Position numbers and translations under genes: made by a program. Positions 35,986 through 46,566 of a stretch of 64,000 nucleotides of DNA are shown in pieces. Below the pieces are notes generated by a model. It had not been told where the DNA came from. It ran no database searches and saw only the letters and a program-made list of their open reading frames with translations. Within the stretch, counting starts at the first letter, position 1, and every line of letters begins with the position of its first letter. This DNA is from Nigrospora sphaerica. Its lineage: Eukaryota; Ascomycota; Sordariomycetes; Amphisphaeriales; Apiosporaceae. Where the stretch lies: assembly GCA_018287875.1 (NCBI GenBank), contig JAGVVL010000015.1, forward strand, positions 3,224,001 through 3,288,000. The letters run 5' to 3'.

Positions 35986-37539
35986 ATGCTCCGCACCACT
36001 TACACGCGTTCCGTCGGCGGCGGCGTGCGCGCCCGGCTCAGCAGCACGATCCGCCATAGCAGCAACACGACGCGACCCGCGACGGCGGCGTCATCGGCCA
36101 CGCCGACCGTGACGGCGGTCGCGACGCTGACGGCGCTGTCGGGCCTTAGTTATTTCGCGGGAACCCGCACGGCACCGCGGGACGGGGCGGCGACGGCCCG
36201 GACTCTGCACACGCCCGCCGGCGGGCCCCCGCCGCCGGCCCCCGAGCTGACGGAGCCGCCCACGGACGAGCTCCGCGTCGTGCCCGGCCCGTCCCAGGAC
36301 GAGGTGACGCGCCTCCTCAGCGCCGAGGCCTACTCGCACGCCGGCGCGCCGGGCTCGGGCGTGCGGCGCTACGATGGCACGCGCGTGGCCTCCAACGCGC
36401 CGAGCGAGGACCGCTTCGTGCACGGTCGCTTGCCGGCGCCCCGCGGCGGTGGCCCGCCCTGGTCGGCCTGGGGCGTCTTCGACGGCCACGCGGGCTGGCA
36501 GACGGCCGAGCACCTGACGCGGCAGCTGGTGCCGTTCGTGCGCCACGCCCTCGAGCGCGCCGGGGCCACGGACGACGACGGGACCGTGCAGGCGGCGGTG
36601 CGCCGCGCCTTTGTCGCCCTCGACGACGCCATGGTCCGCGGCGGCGCGGCGCTCGCCCTCGGCGACGACACCGCAACAGTCAGCTACGCCGACAAGGCGC
36701 GGCGGCTGGCGCTGGCGTACGCCGGGTCGTGCGCGCTGCTGGCGCTCCTGGACCCGCGGCGGCGCGTGCTGCACGTGGCCTGCACTGGGGATAGCCGGGC
36801 GGTGCTGGGGACGCCCAAGATGGGCAGCGGCACCGGCCCCGAGGACGCGTGGGAGGCGACGGCGCTGTCGGAGGACCAGACGGGCCACTCGGCGACCGAG
36901 GTGGCGCGGCTCGCGGCCGCGCACCCGGGCGAGCCGGGCGTCGTCAAGGACGGCCGCGTCCTCGGCATCGCCGTGAGCCGCGCCTTCGGCGACGGCCGCT
37001 GGAAGTGGGACCTCGCGACGCAGCACGCCCTCCGGCGCGCCCACAACGGCAGCGTGCTGCCCGCCGACCGCTACGCCGTGCGCACCCCGCCCTACCTGAC
37101 GGCCGAGCCCGTCGTCACGTCGACGCCCCTGCCGCCGGCGTCATCGTCAACGCCGCAGCGTCCGGCGGCCTTCTTGATCCTCGCGAGCGACGGGTTCTGG
37201 GACCGCGTCGACAACGCCCAGGCCGTCGACCTCGTCGGGCGCTGGCTGGCGTGGCAGCAGGACAAGACGCGGGAGAAGTCGCCCCGGCCGCCGCCGGAGC
37301 AGCAGGAGCAGCCCCCCTTTGACCGCGAGCGGTACCGGTCCGGCCACGCGGGCGCCCTCTCGACGCGCTTCTGGGCCGACCGCGCCGCCTACCGCGACGA
37401 CAACGCCGCCGTGCACCTCGTGCGCAACGCCCTCGGCGGCGAGTTCCACGACATGGTGGCCGGCCTGCTGGCGACGGGGAGCCCCTTCTCGCGCGACCTC
37501 CGCGACGACATTACGGTGCAGGTCGTGTTTTTCGAGTAA
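35986..37539 (+). CDS. Mitochondrial PP2C-type protein phosphatase (Ptc5/PDP1-like)
   Basis: A single exon of 517 residues. The first ~35 residues are rich in Arg, Ser and Thr and lack acids, as in a mitochondrial presequence; a short hydrophobic stretch (ALSGLSYFAG) follows near 49-58, which could anchor it in the inner membrane. PP2C motifs are in order: EDRF, GVFDGHAGWQTAEHL, GDSRAVLG, VSRAFGDGRWKW, ASDGFWDRV and RDDITV. The metal-binding Asp residues in these blocks are present. In yeast, Ptc5 and Ptc6 dephosphorylate the E1-alpha subunit of pyruvate dehydrogenase in mitochondria; the insert pattern and presequence suggest the same role, but this is an inference. The length fits the family. 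The coding sequence is extremely G/C-rich at third positions and produces long antisense open frames. Confidence 0.9.
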   Translation: MLRTTYTRSVGGGVRARLSSTIRHSSNTTRPATAASSATPTVTAVATLTALSGLSYFAGTRTAPRDGAATARTLHTPAGGPPPPAPELTEPPTDELRVVPGPSQDEVTRLLSAEAYSHAGAPGSGVRRYDGTRVASNAPSEDRFVHGRLPAPRGGGPPWSAWGVFDGHAGWQTAEHLTRQLVPFVRHALERAGATDDDGTVQAAVRRAFVALDDAMVRGGAALALGDDTATVSYADKARRLALAYAGSCALLALLDPRRRVLHVACTGDSRAVLGTPKMGSGTGPEDAWEATALSEDQTGHSATEVARLAAAHPGEPGVVKDGRVLGIAVSRAFGDGRWKWDLATQHALRRAHNGSVLPADRYAVRTPPYLTAEPVVTSTPLPPASSSTPQRPAAFLILASDGFWDRVDNAQAVDLVGRWLAWQQDKTREKSPRPPPEQQEQPPFDRERYRSGHAGALSTRFWADRAAYRDDNAAVHLVRNALGGEFHDMVAGLLATGSPFSRDLRDDITVQVVFFE

Positions 37540-37556
37540 ATTGGGGCACGAGAAGA

Positions 37557-37616
37557 GGCACGGGGACAGGCACGGGGACAGGCACGGGGACAGGCACGGG
37601 GACAGGCACGGGGACC
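37557..37616. repeat. Five tandem copies of GGCACGGGGACA
   Basis: Five exact 12-base units, the last with one change (ACC for ACA), start 18 bases after the PP2C stop codon and so probably lie in its 3' untranslated region. Confidence 0.92.
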
Positions 37617-38140
37617 CTGGGAGGGAGGTTTGTAAAGGGGGCGGGGAAAGATGTGCATAGGGTAGGATGGCCTGCAAAGAGCTTCCTGGGGGTGGTGGAA
37701 GGTGGTCGAGAGAAATGTCTATTATTTGTGTGCAATAAGCACCCTCATCTTTCATGTCAGCGCAAAAACAATGTATGCCCAGTCTCGAGTGCCGTTCGGC
37801 ATGGTGGTGTTGATGAGTAAGACGTACATATTCCTTTTCTTTACGTCGGATGGCATTTTCCGCAGCCAGTCCCCCATCGTGGATGAAGGATGGCGTGGGA
37901 TCCAATGTCGCTGATCCTCGACGAGGCCGTAGATTCGTTAGCCAGGCATCTCTTTGACCTCGCCGTCGCATGTAGTAAGTACTTTACGGATCTACCACGA
38001 GGTACATGCATTCATGTAGCCGCTGCGGGGGGAAGACTTTACATCAACACCAACGACGGCCCGCAATATGCACGTCGTCCAACCCACCCCGCGGGGTCCA
38101 GATCTCTTTTTTCCTTTCAGCACACGCCCCGTCACAACCT

Positions 38141-38194
38141 CGCGCCCACTCCCACCCTCGCGCCCACTCCCACCCTCGCGCCCACTCCCACCCT
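38141..38194. repeat. Three tandem copies of CGCGCCCACTCCCACCCT
   Basis: Three near-perfect 18-base units about 90-145 bases upstream of the ABM-like start, on the pyrimidine-rich strand. They could lie in its promoter or leader. Confidence 0.9.
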
Positions 38195-38284
38195 CTCACT
38201 CGCCCAACCTCGTCACCCGAGTCCTTTCCCCCTTTTCCCGCGCTTCTCCCTGCCCCGCACCCGCACGCACGCGCGCAAAAGACC

Positions 38285-38946
38285 ATGGCGGCGCCCGTCA
38301 CGGAGCTGGTCGACTTTACGCTGGGGGCGGACCGGGCGGGCGGGCTCGCGGCGCTCGCGGGGGCGCGGGCGACGCTGCGGGCGCGGCCGGGGTGCCGGGG
38401 GCGCGGTTCGCGGCGCACGCCGAGGACGGCGGCGCGGCGACGCTCTTCGTCGACTGGGACGCCGTGTCGTCGCACGCCGCCTTCGTCGCCGACGCCGCCG
38501 CCTTCGGCCCCATGCTCGCCTCGCTCGCCGCCCTCGCGCCCGGCCGCCCCTACCACGCCGCCCTCGACCCCGCGCCCCCCGCCGTGCTCGACGCCGCCCC
38601 CGCCGTCGAGGTCCTCCGCGTCTACCTGCCCGTCCTCGCCGGCGACGCCGCCGCCGCGCGCGACGCCGCCGCCCTCGCGACGCTCCGCGACTTCGCCGAC
38701 GTCACGCGCCGCGCCGCCGCCGCCGCCATGGTCGGCGACCCCGCCCTCGGCTGGGTCCTCGAGGAGCTCGAGTGGACCGACGGCCGCCCCGCCCGCGTCG
38801 CCGTCCTCCTCCTCGGCTGGCGCAGCGTCGACGCCCACATGGCGTACCGCGAGACCGACGCCTTCAAGGGCAGCGTCGGCATGCTGCGCGGGCTCGACGG
38901 TCTGCTCGGCATGAAGATGTATCACGTGAGCTGTGTCGAGGCTTGA
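38285..38946 (+). CDS. Dimeric alpha/beta-barrel (ABM-like) protein, reading frame broken once
   Basis: The ATG at 38285 opens a frame (MAAPVTELVDFTLGADRAGG) that stays convincing only to about 38396. From about 38402 the gene-like reading continues in another frame to the stop at 38944-38946. That part contains two alpha/beta-barrel repeats: one around LFVDWDAVSSHAAF, the other around AVLLLGWRSVDAHMAY. One added base in or near the G run at 38397-38401 would restore one frame of about 220 residues. No intron of usable size with GT..AG joins the two frames. Such fungal proteins resemble antibiotic-biosynthesis-monooxygenase-like or stress-responsive barrels of unknown substrate. The break is either a real lesion or a homopolymer error; the codon bias downstream is fully preserved, which favours an error or a very young mutation. 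Confidence 0.6.
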
Positions 38947-39522
38947 TGGGGGAAACGGACGGCGGAGGGCGGCACGCTTCATGGGGAGGGAGCTGCGGAT
39001 CATGGGCCCGGACGGCGTGGGCACATCATCACGACACGCCAACCTCGGCACGAACACGCAACCGCTCCTCCCGCCCCAGCCTTCCAAAGTGTATCACAGC
39101 AATGTGCAGGCGCGCCGGTAGTCGTATTACTCGTACATCATAGCTACGCATGGAACAGCTTACCCTGTCCGTGCGGCTCCAACCCTTCTTCCCTTTTCCC
39201 TTCCCTTCCTCTTTTCCCCGCTTGCGTGACATTATATGCCTTGTCAGGCTGATGGAAGACGCCGTGCTCATCCTCCCCTTGGGTCCACCGATACCCCTCC
39301 ATGGATAAGAAGGAAACAAATGCCGTACACCCGACAGCGCTCTCTCGGCAGAAGGCCAAAGGGACACCATCTCCCCAACCACGCGTGAGCCCAGTGCCTG
39401 TTGTCGTTCATGAGGATAGTTCACAGTAACGCCTATTTTTCCTTCCTTTTTCTGATCCTCTCTTCATGTAATATCCCATCGCCCACATGCCCTAGCACCC
39501 GGCCCTTTCTCGCGGCACTGGC
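38947..39522. other. Intergenic region between convergent genes
   Basis: About 575 bases between the 3' ends of the ABM-like gene and the minus-strand low-complexity gene. CT-rich tracts at 39170-39225. Nothing else recognised. Confidence 0.55.
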
Positions 39523-41121
39523 TTAGAAAAGCGTCAACGTCAGGTCGCCGCCGATTTTCGCCTGAAGCTCGACCTCGACGTCAATGTTCAGGTCCAGCTG
39601 CAGCGTCAGGCTGCGCTTGTGCGCGGCCGGCGGCGCGGGCGCGCTGTGGGCGCGCTGGAAGCCGGGGGGCCCCGACGCAGGAGGCGGCGCGAGACCGCCC
39701 CTCGGCCCTGTCGTCTTCTTATGGGATTGGCCGGTCGAAGGCAGGTTGCTGGGCAGCGACGAAGCCTTGCCCTTGTGCGCTGCCCGTCCCACTCGGCTCG
39801 GGAACGGGCTCGTGGGGGTTGTGTGATCCCGGCTGCGCCGTGTGCTGGCCACGTTGGTCGTGGCATCCAGCACTGGTGCGGTTGAGACGCCCGGCATGCC
39901 CGGCGCCAGCGCCACGGGCGCCACCGGAGCTGGTGGAACGGGAAGTATGCCGCTGACCACGCGGGCCGCCTCTGGTGCCACGTTCTGCGAAGCTGCGGGC
40001 CGTGGTGGGCTCATCACCCTGTTTGGAGGCGGCGCTGCCACTACATTGGGATCGGTGAAAGCGTTCGCCCCGGGCCCACGTGGCGTTAGGGCTTGGAAGT
40101 CACGGCCCTCTTTCTCGGTGGCCACTGGCCCTGGGACGGGGGCATACATGCCGAAGCCGGCCTCGGGCCCGTGGGTGTAGTTCGAATCGATGCCCGCGTC
40201 CCCTTCTAGGGATGCCGATGGGGACGCATACGTGGGCGAGGCCACGACACCGGACGGCAAGGCCATAATGGGTTGGTTGGTGTAAGGGGTGTCGTCCACG
40301 GTTGGGGTAGCCATGATGGGTAGGCCGGAAACCTGGGTCTTCTTATTAGTATTGTCGTTATTACTATTGTTGCCGTTGCTGGCTGCGCTCTGGTCACTAC
40401 CGCCGCGTAGAGCAGGCAGATGAAAGCTACGCAGACGTTTGGGATTCGGGGTGGTGACAATGGGCGCAGGACGACGGAAGGGCTTCCTGGCTGTGGTCCT
40501 CGGTCCTTTGATATCGGCCGCGTCTCCGCGGCTCAAGGGCAAAGGTCGTGAGGTCGAGCCATGGACTGGATGACGAGGCGGGCTAGGCAGCGCCTCGACC
40601 CCGTCGTCATGTCGCTGGGCCGATGTGGCCGACAACGTATGACCCTGCGAGGATCTAGAGGATCTGGAAGCCACGGAACTTGCCGAATCGCGTTTCCTGT
40701 GCCCGGCACCTCCCCGGCCGCTCTCGTCTGCCTCGGCCGGGTCTGGCAGCGCTTCATCTTCGGCATCCCTGGCCCGCTCGCTTTCCTCGTCGTCTCTCGT
40801 CTGCATTGCAGGAGCGTCGTCACCCGCCGCCGCCGCTGCTGCCCTGGCCTCTTCTTCCTCCAGTTGCCGTTGGCGGGCCTCCTCCTCTCTCTTCCTGCGT
40901 GCTTCCTCTTCCCGCTTCTGGCGCTCGGCCTCCACCTCGGCGGCTTCCTTCTCGTCCAGATCCGAGATGAAAGCGGTGCGGTGCAGCGGAATATCGCCGG
41001 GCACAGGGGCCGGGGACCAAATGTACTGGTCGCTCCATTGGCGACGCAGAAAATCGTACTGCTCCGGGTCCAGAAAGACGTTGAGGCTCGCGGGTCGTCC
41101 CGAGATCGTGGTATCCGTCAT
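39523..41121 (-). CDS. Conserved-looking low-complexity protein of unknown function
   Basis: A single exon of 532 residues starting at ATG 41121. The N-terminus (1-50) is compact, with aromatic residues (LDPEQYDFLRRQWSDQYIW), and looks folded. Residues ~55-98 form a highly charged Glu/Arg/Lys/Ala helix, likely a coiled coil. The middle (~100-500) is Ser/Pro/Ala/Thr-rich, with an Asn run, and is probably disordered. The last 25 residues alternate hydrophobic and acidic or polar residues (LDLNIDVEVELQAKI), typical of a short beta hairpin and probably the conserved signature. I do not recognise a named family. Codon bias matches the neighbours, and the intact 1.6-kb frame on a strand with few other signals supports a real gene. 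No function is proposed. Confidence 0.8.
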   Translation of the reverse strand: MTDTTISGRPASLNVFLDPEQYDFLRRQWSDQYIWSPAPVPGDIPLHRTAFISDLDEKEAAEVEAERQKREEEARRKREEEARQRQLEEEEARAAAAAAGDDAPAMQTRDDEESERARDAEDEALPDPAEADESGRGGAGHRKRDSASSVASRSSRSSQGHTLSATSAQRHDDGVEALPSPPRHPVHGSTSRPLPLSRGDAADIKGPRTTARKPFRRPAPIVTTPNPKRLRSFHLPALRGGSDQSAASNGNNSNNDNTNKKTQVSGLPIMATPTVDDTPYTNQPIMALPSGVVASPTYASPSASLEGDAGIDSNYTHGPEAGFGMYAPVPGPVATEKEGRDFQALTPRGPGANAFTDPNVVAAPPPNRVMSPPRPAASQNVAPEAARVVSGILPVPPAPVAPVALAPGMPGVSTAPVLDATTNVASTRRSRDHTTPTSPFPSRVGRAAHKGKASSLPSNLPSTGQSHKKTTGPRGGLAPPPASGPPGFQRAHSAPAPPAAHKRSLTLQLDLNIDVEVELQAKIGGDLTLTLF

Positions 41122-44032
41122 GTCTTCGGGGCGGTTAAATTCAGAGCAGGGGTCATAAATGCATGGCGCGTGAGCAAGACTGACAGGCTCGGCGTGTCAA
41201 GCTGGGACGAAGCGCTAGGGGCCAGCTGTTTCTGGCCAGCTGTGACTGCCTGGGAACGAGCGACGGGTAAGCACAGCCGAGTGGTGGCTGCGTCCAAGCA
41301 CGCGCCGGTGCTTTGCGCAGAGCGAGCGAACGAGACGAAACAGGGTCCTTCGTGATGCCAACGATAACGTGAAGCCAAGGTCGAGATGCCGCCAGTCCAG
41401 GGTGCGGCCGGTAGGATGTGGATAGTCCAGAAGGGGCGGCAGGGAAAACAATGGCGAGTCGATAGAGTCAGCAGGCCTTGTTGCGTCTCTGCCGGGTGTA
41501 AACTGAGCTTCAGGATAGGCCGTAGATCTCGCGGCCGGTCAGGGTTAGGTATTATGCGCAAGGGAAAGGAAAACTGAAGAGCAAATCAACTTCCGCCATG
41601 CGCCCGTCAGAATGTGACGGGCTGGCAGTGGACATGCGGTGTTGCCATGTATCTCGTTCAGCCTGGGAGGGCAGGGTCGCGATGATACGCCGGGCGACGT
41701 GCCCTCATGGGTTCTGGAAGCAGACGAAGATGAACGTCGCCCTGTTTCAAAGCGACGTCATTCCGAGGAGGGGGGAATCGTCGTCGTCGTCTGGCCCAGA
41801 AATAGAAGAAGTGGGTGGGTGTGGTGGTATTGTTGTCGCATGGTCTGCCTCTGCATCAAAAGCAAGGGTCGTACGCTCTAAACCAGGAAACTTGGCCAGC
41901 GGGATCGGCAGTCGCATGGGCTAGGGGACCACGCTAACCACTTTTACAGGGCCGCTATACGGGAAGGTACGAATATACGATGTAAGGGGACCATACAGTC
42001 CAGCCCCGGGGCATTGCTCGTTTTGGCAGACGACTCTCGCGTGTAGCACCACCATGAGGGTTCTCAAAATCCCAAGTCGTGTCGTGCGCCCTCGTCGAAT
42101 CCCTGGGGCGATGCGGTGGTGATGATGGTGAATGTCGCTGCTGTCGGGACGACGTCTTCGTGTCCCAGTTTCTGGTGGCCAGCCCAGGCAAAGCCTCCAC
42201 TTCGATTACCACCCAACCACCAACAGCCACCTGCAGTGCCTTACGGGCTATAGCCCCTGTGTTTTATAGCAGCAGGGGTTCCGAAGCCCTACCTACTCTT
42301 GTGCAAAGCGCCCGACGGCGACCAAGAGTTTGGGGGAGGTTTTGCCGGTGAGCACAGCGCAAGGACACAGCTCTTTCACCACGCCGGCATCCGGAAAACC
42401 TAGCAGTAAGGGAAGAGAGAACCCCCGCCCACAAAGGACCCCTGGAGGCGGATGTAGGGTCTCCCTGTAGGTACGATGTATAACCAACCCCGTTCCACGT
42501 GCCCGCGCGTCGTTGGGGCAGGCAACAGAGCGGACAGGCGGGACGCTCAGCCCCATTACGCGTCCGCCCGCCCGTCGACGACACGGCGCGACCGCGGCAC
42601 CCACACGAGCCACCATGGGCCGCCTGCCGATTTCTTTACCAAGCCTCAAGTACCCACCGAGTCTGCATACGACGTGCCTACTCCTCTGGCGAAGCTGGGG
42701 GGGCAGCGGTAGGGGTGCCGACACGGCACTTGTCATGTTTGGAAGCATCTGCCGAAGAATGGACGAAACGAACACTCTTCCCTACAAGACGAGGCCCGGC
42801 TGGTTGCGCAGAGAAGTCAAGAACCTGCTCGGGGAAGGGTTGGGTTCCACACCATAAGATAGCTGGGGACCGGGTGAGCCTTGCTCTCCCGGCGCCCGGA
42901 GCCGGGCCACAAGGCCGCGTCCGACCGAACAAGCTGGGGGGCGCGGGTTTTTGCTCTTTGCTTGGCCTGGCCCGTTGCGGCGACCAAAGCAAGCACGGAG
43001 TCAGGACACGCACCCCGGGGCGACGTGCTCCCGACATGAACAAGGCGGAAAAGAAAGGGCGAGAATATACGACCCGGCGGCTTGTTTCCGCGGTCCTGTC
43101 GGGTTTCCGTTACAATCATAGAGATGGCGAGGAAACCGTGCCTCCCAAAAAACCTCCTCGACGTCCCCAAGCAGTTCGTCGGGAGCCAACCTTCACTTCC
43201 CCTTGTAAATGGCGTGAATCGGCTCCGGCGCCCCTCCGATTCGGTGAGCGTGGCTGTGGTATGGAGTAGGCGCGAGATCAAGCTACTATGCAGCTGGTGG
43301 GTCAAGCCAATTTGGGAGGGCTGAAGGGGGAAAGGGGGGTTTTGCGTGTCGGCCGTCTCACCGACCGCTGAACGGCTCGCAGCCCCAATGCCCCCGTTTC
43401 GGTGGCCGGCATCGTGAGGTGCCTTGCCGATGACCAACGGCTTTGACACATGCTGGGGGCCAAGACCTTTGGCGTTTGGGCTGAGGCCGGCTCGGGGTGC
43501 AGATGCCAGCTCGCTAGGAAAAACCCGTGTATACTTTGACACAAACACATGAAAGGTGGCGGCGGAGGAAATGGATACTCAGATCACCTTTTTTGATTCA
43601 TGATCAGGAGTACACTAACTTCTTCAATATAGGATACTTTTCGACGCCGAACCCTGGGACAGGGTGACTGACGATTCCTATTCTTCTCCCTTTTTCGTAT
43701 GCGTGGAAACTGCGTTACCCGCGACATGAGGGGTTCCCGACTTTCAAGGCCTCGTCGGACTGCCTGCAAGACAGCGACACAAGCCAATCAAGGGGTTTCC
43801 TCGCTTCAAAAGTCATTGACGGGGATAGTCGACCAATTGTCAACCAGGTTTCCTTCCGTCTGTCCATAGTGAAGCCATGGCGGCAGACCGGGCCGAAGCT
43901 TCTAACTTGCACCACATTCGGTCACCAGCTTTTAATGACGGCCGTTCTACCTATCCGGCTCGGGGCTCACCAGGGAACCGCCGAGTGGTCAGGGACGAGA
44001 GGGGCGCCACTGCGTTGTCAATCCCGACCAGT
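41122..44032. other. 2.9-kb gene-free region
   Basis: It lies between the promoter side of the low-complexity gene and the 3' end of the sphingolipid methyltransferase gene. Many short open frames occur on both strands (for example 42499-43269 and 42817-43548) but they overlap each other, lack domains and lack the G/C third-position bias of real genes here. No transposon termini or repeats are seen. Confidence 0.55.
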
Positions 44033-45775
44033 TTACTGGGGGAAGACGGCCTTGCCAGCAGCACGGGCGGCGGCAAGGGCACCCGACAGACCATACTGCG
44101 AGGCGACACCGTCGATGCGCTGGTTGGTGTTCAGGTTCTTGACGACGACCATCTGGAAGCAGGTGGCGCTGCCCTGGCGCGAGGCGATGACGGACCAGGC
44201 CAGGAAGAGCTCCCAGATGCGGTACCAGCGCTGGCCGTACTTGGCGTGGACCGTCTCGGCGTTGCCGAGCCAGTTGCGGTACCAGCGCCAGAGGGTGCCC
44301 GAGTAGTGGACGCCAACAGTGTCAATGCTGGAGACGGGTGTTAGTACGGATGGGTTCCTGGTGGCTCGGGGGTATCGGATCGTAAAACCTACCTCTTGAT
44401 CTCCCAGCCGGCGCTCTCGAGGCAACCGACGTAGTTGGCCAGCGGCGTCGAGGCGTCGGCACCGGGGAAGATGTACTTGTTCAGGTAGAGACCCCAGATG
44501 AAATCCTCGTACTGCCAGGCCTTGCGCAGACCCGAGAGTTGGACGTACATGGCGCCGTCGTCCTCGAGCATGTCGTAGCACTGGCGGAAGAAGGTGGTCA
44601 GGCGGCGGATACCAACGTGCTCGCCCATCTCGATCTGGGAGATCTTGTTGAACTTCTGGGTGGGGATGTCGCGGTAGTCCATGCACAGGATTTTGCTCTG
44701 GGACTCGGGAACGCCGGCGCGGCGGAGGGCGTCGTTGCCCCAGGCGGCCTGGTTGCGGGCAATGGTGGCGCCCGTGACCTTGGCGCCGTAGTTGACGCTG
44801 GCGAACTTGGCCAGGGTGCCCCAGCCGCAGCCGATGTCGAGCATGGTCTCGCCCTCCTTGAGGGCGAGCTTCTCGCAGACGATGGCCATCTTGTTGTCCT
44901 GCATCTCCTCGAGCGTCTCCTCGCGCGTGAGGTCCGAGATGATGCCGCTGGTGTAGACCATGCGGGGGCCGAGGAAGTACGAGTAGTGGTCGTTGCCCTT
45001 GTCGTAGGTGGGGCGGATCTGCTCCTCGTCCTGCTTGCGGGAGTGGAAGAGCACGTCGGGGGCGAAGACGAAGAAGATGAAGTGGAACAGCGACCAGGTG
45101 AAGGCGAAGGTGCTCCAGTCGTGGCGGTACTCCATGACCTCGAGGCAGTCTCCGTTGAACTTGACGTCGCCGTCGAGGTACAGGTCAATGAAGGTCTGCA
45201 TGGGGATCTTGTTGCGGCCGCTCCATCGCTGGCGGTCCTCGTCCTTCTTGAAGGTGATGTAGTGCTCGACGGGGCGACCGGGCAGCTTGACCTTGTCGTT
45301 GGTGCGGGGCGAGTAGGCCGAGGTGAGGGTCCAGAAGCCGATCAGGAGCGGCACGACCAGCAAGACGAAGAAGAAGACGGTCGTCTTGAAGCCGCCCCCG
45401 AGGCTGCGGGCGATGAAGGCCGGCACGCCCAGCAGCACAGCGCCGAGGAGCCAGTTGGAGAAAGACTCATTGCCGGGGCCGTCGGCCGGTAGGGGAGCGT
45501 TGTGGATCGTGGGGACCTGGAATCAAGCGTGGTCAGTTCTCTGCTGCTTGTCTCGCCGTGCAAAGCCAATTCGTTCGGTCCCATCGGCAGCAACCTTGTG
45601 TGCGCGAGGGCCGCGCTGGGGGGGGGGGCTCCTGGTGCTCGAGCGCCAAACTCACATTGGTAATTTTGACGCCACAGTCCTGGCCCGTTGCGAATTGGGC
45701 GGGCGGCTGCGGCGGGGTGGTGATGAAGGAGATATCCCCCTCGAGCTCCTGGCCCTGACGCTTCTCCGAAGCCAT
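44033..45775 (-). CDS. Sphingolipid C9-methyltransferase (3 exons)
   Basis: Exons 45775-45656, 45516-44393 and 44327-44033 (introns 139 and 65 nt, with an ACTAAC branch site in the second) give 512 residues. The N-terminal ~45 residues are hydrophilic. Two hydrophobic helices follow (NWLLGAVLLGVPAFIA and TVFFFVLLVVPLLIGFW). Then comes the cyclopropane-fatty-acid-synthase-like methyltransferase domain with the SAM-binding motif MLDIGCGWGTLAKFA and the downstream EMGEHVG block. These fungal enzymes add the C9 methyl group to the sphingoid base of glucosylceramide at the ER or Golgi membrane, using S-adenosylmethionine. Loss in other fungi affects growth, membrane order and sensitivity to plant defensins. 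Length, topology and motifs all fit. The product is tightly specific to this family; plain bacterial cyclopropane synthases lack the two helices. Confidence 0.93.
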
Positions 45776-46566
45776 GGTGGGTGGTGGGAATGGGGGAAAG
45801 GAAACGGACACTGCGGAGGACACAGCGCTTCTCGCCCGGCCTGGGGATGTCGGTCTTTTTCTACTCCCACTGTTCGGACACCGCTTTGGTTCCGGCTGCG
45901 AAAGGGGCGTGTCATGGCAACAAGCGAGAGCACCAATGGCAGCACCAATTGGAACGCCAAGGGCACGCCAACAGGACGACGCTACAGCAGCAAACAACCT
46001 AACGCGGTGGGGCTGAAGTGGTATAAATGGGGCCCAACCGCCGCTTATCACGTGCTTTGACACAACGTGTTCGCTTTCCCCCTGCAGCAACTGCTAGACT
46101 TGCACCTCTGGGGGACGAACTTGACCTTTCCGAAGCAAGTAGCAATGGATGGCAGGGAAGCGTTGTCCGGAACAGCACCGGCCCTTTGGCAGGGGCTTAT
46201 CACACATCCCATATGTTGTACCAATCTAGAGCTTGAGCTGGACCTGTCTGGTGGGGGAGGGGCACCACACCGACAAAAGAGAAAAAGGGCGCCAAGGACG
46301 TTGAACAAGAGCTGCCGCGTGGCCAGTCGTGGCCAGCCAAACCGCCGCCGTCTGGGTATGCGAGTGCTTCTACTGTTTGCATAGGCCATATATACTTTGG
46401 GAGAACGATCTGTTTCTTTTTATTCCAGTATCACCGTCTCGCTAACATCGTACAACATGGGTATCATAGAATCTCGAACGATGGTAAGAAGAATACCGTC
46501 CCCGCTCTCCATCGGGGAAAAAAAAGTGTTCGTAAGTCGTACAGGGTGGCAGACATTGAGGGGTCT
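45776..46566. other. Intergenic region, C9-methyltransferase promoter and exo-glucanase 3' end
   Basis: About 790 bases upstream of the C9-methyltransferase start. Open frames here lack codon bias. No clear element beyond an isolated TATAAA on the plus strand at 46022, which does not face a gene. Confidence 0.5.

Larger units (their letters stand above)
37540..38284. other. Intergenic region with two minisatellites, PP2C to ABM-like gene
   Basis: About 745 bases with the PP2C 3' end and the promoter of the next gene. It contains one 12-bp repeat array directly after the PP2C stop and one 18-bp array just before the next start (separate entries). Confidence 0.6.

Noticed and set aside
36091..37044. 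Minus-strand open frame of 317 codons opposite the PP2C gene
   Set aside because: PP2C catalytic motifs are on the plus strand; the antisense frame is Arg/Gly/Ala-rich.
42499..43548. Overlapping open frames on both strands (256 and 243 codons) between 42.5 and 43.5 kb
   Set aside because: They overlap on opposite strands, neither shows a domain, hydrophobic pattern, codon bias or splice structure.
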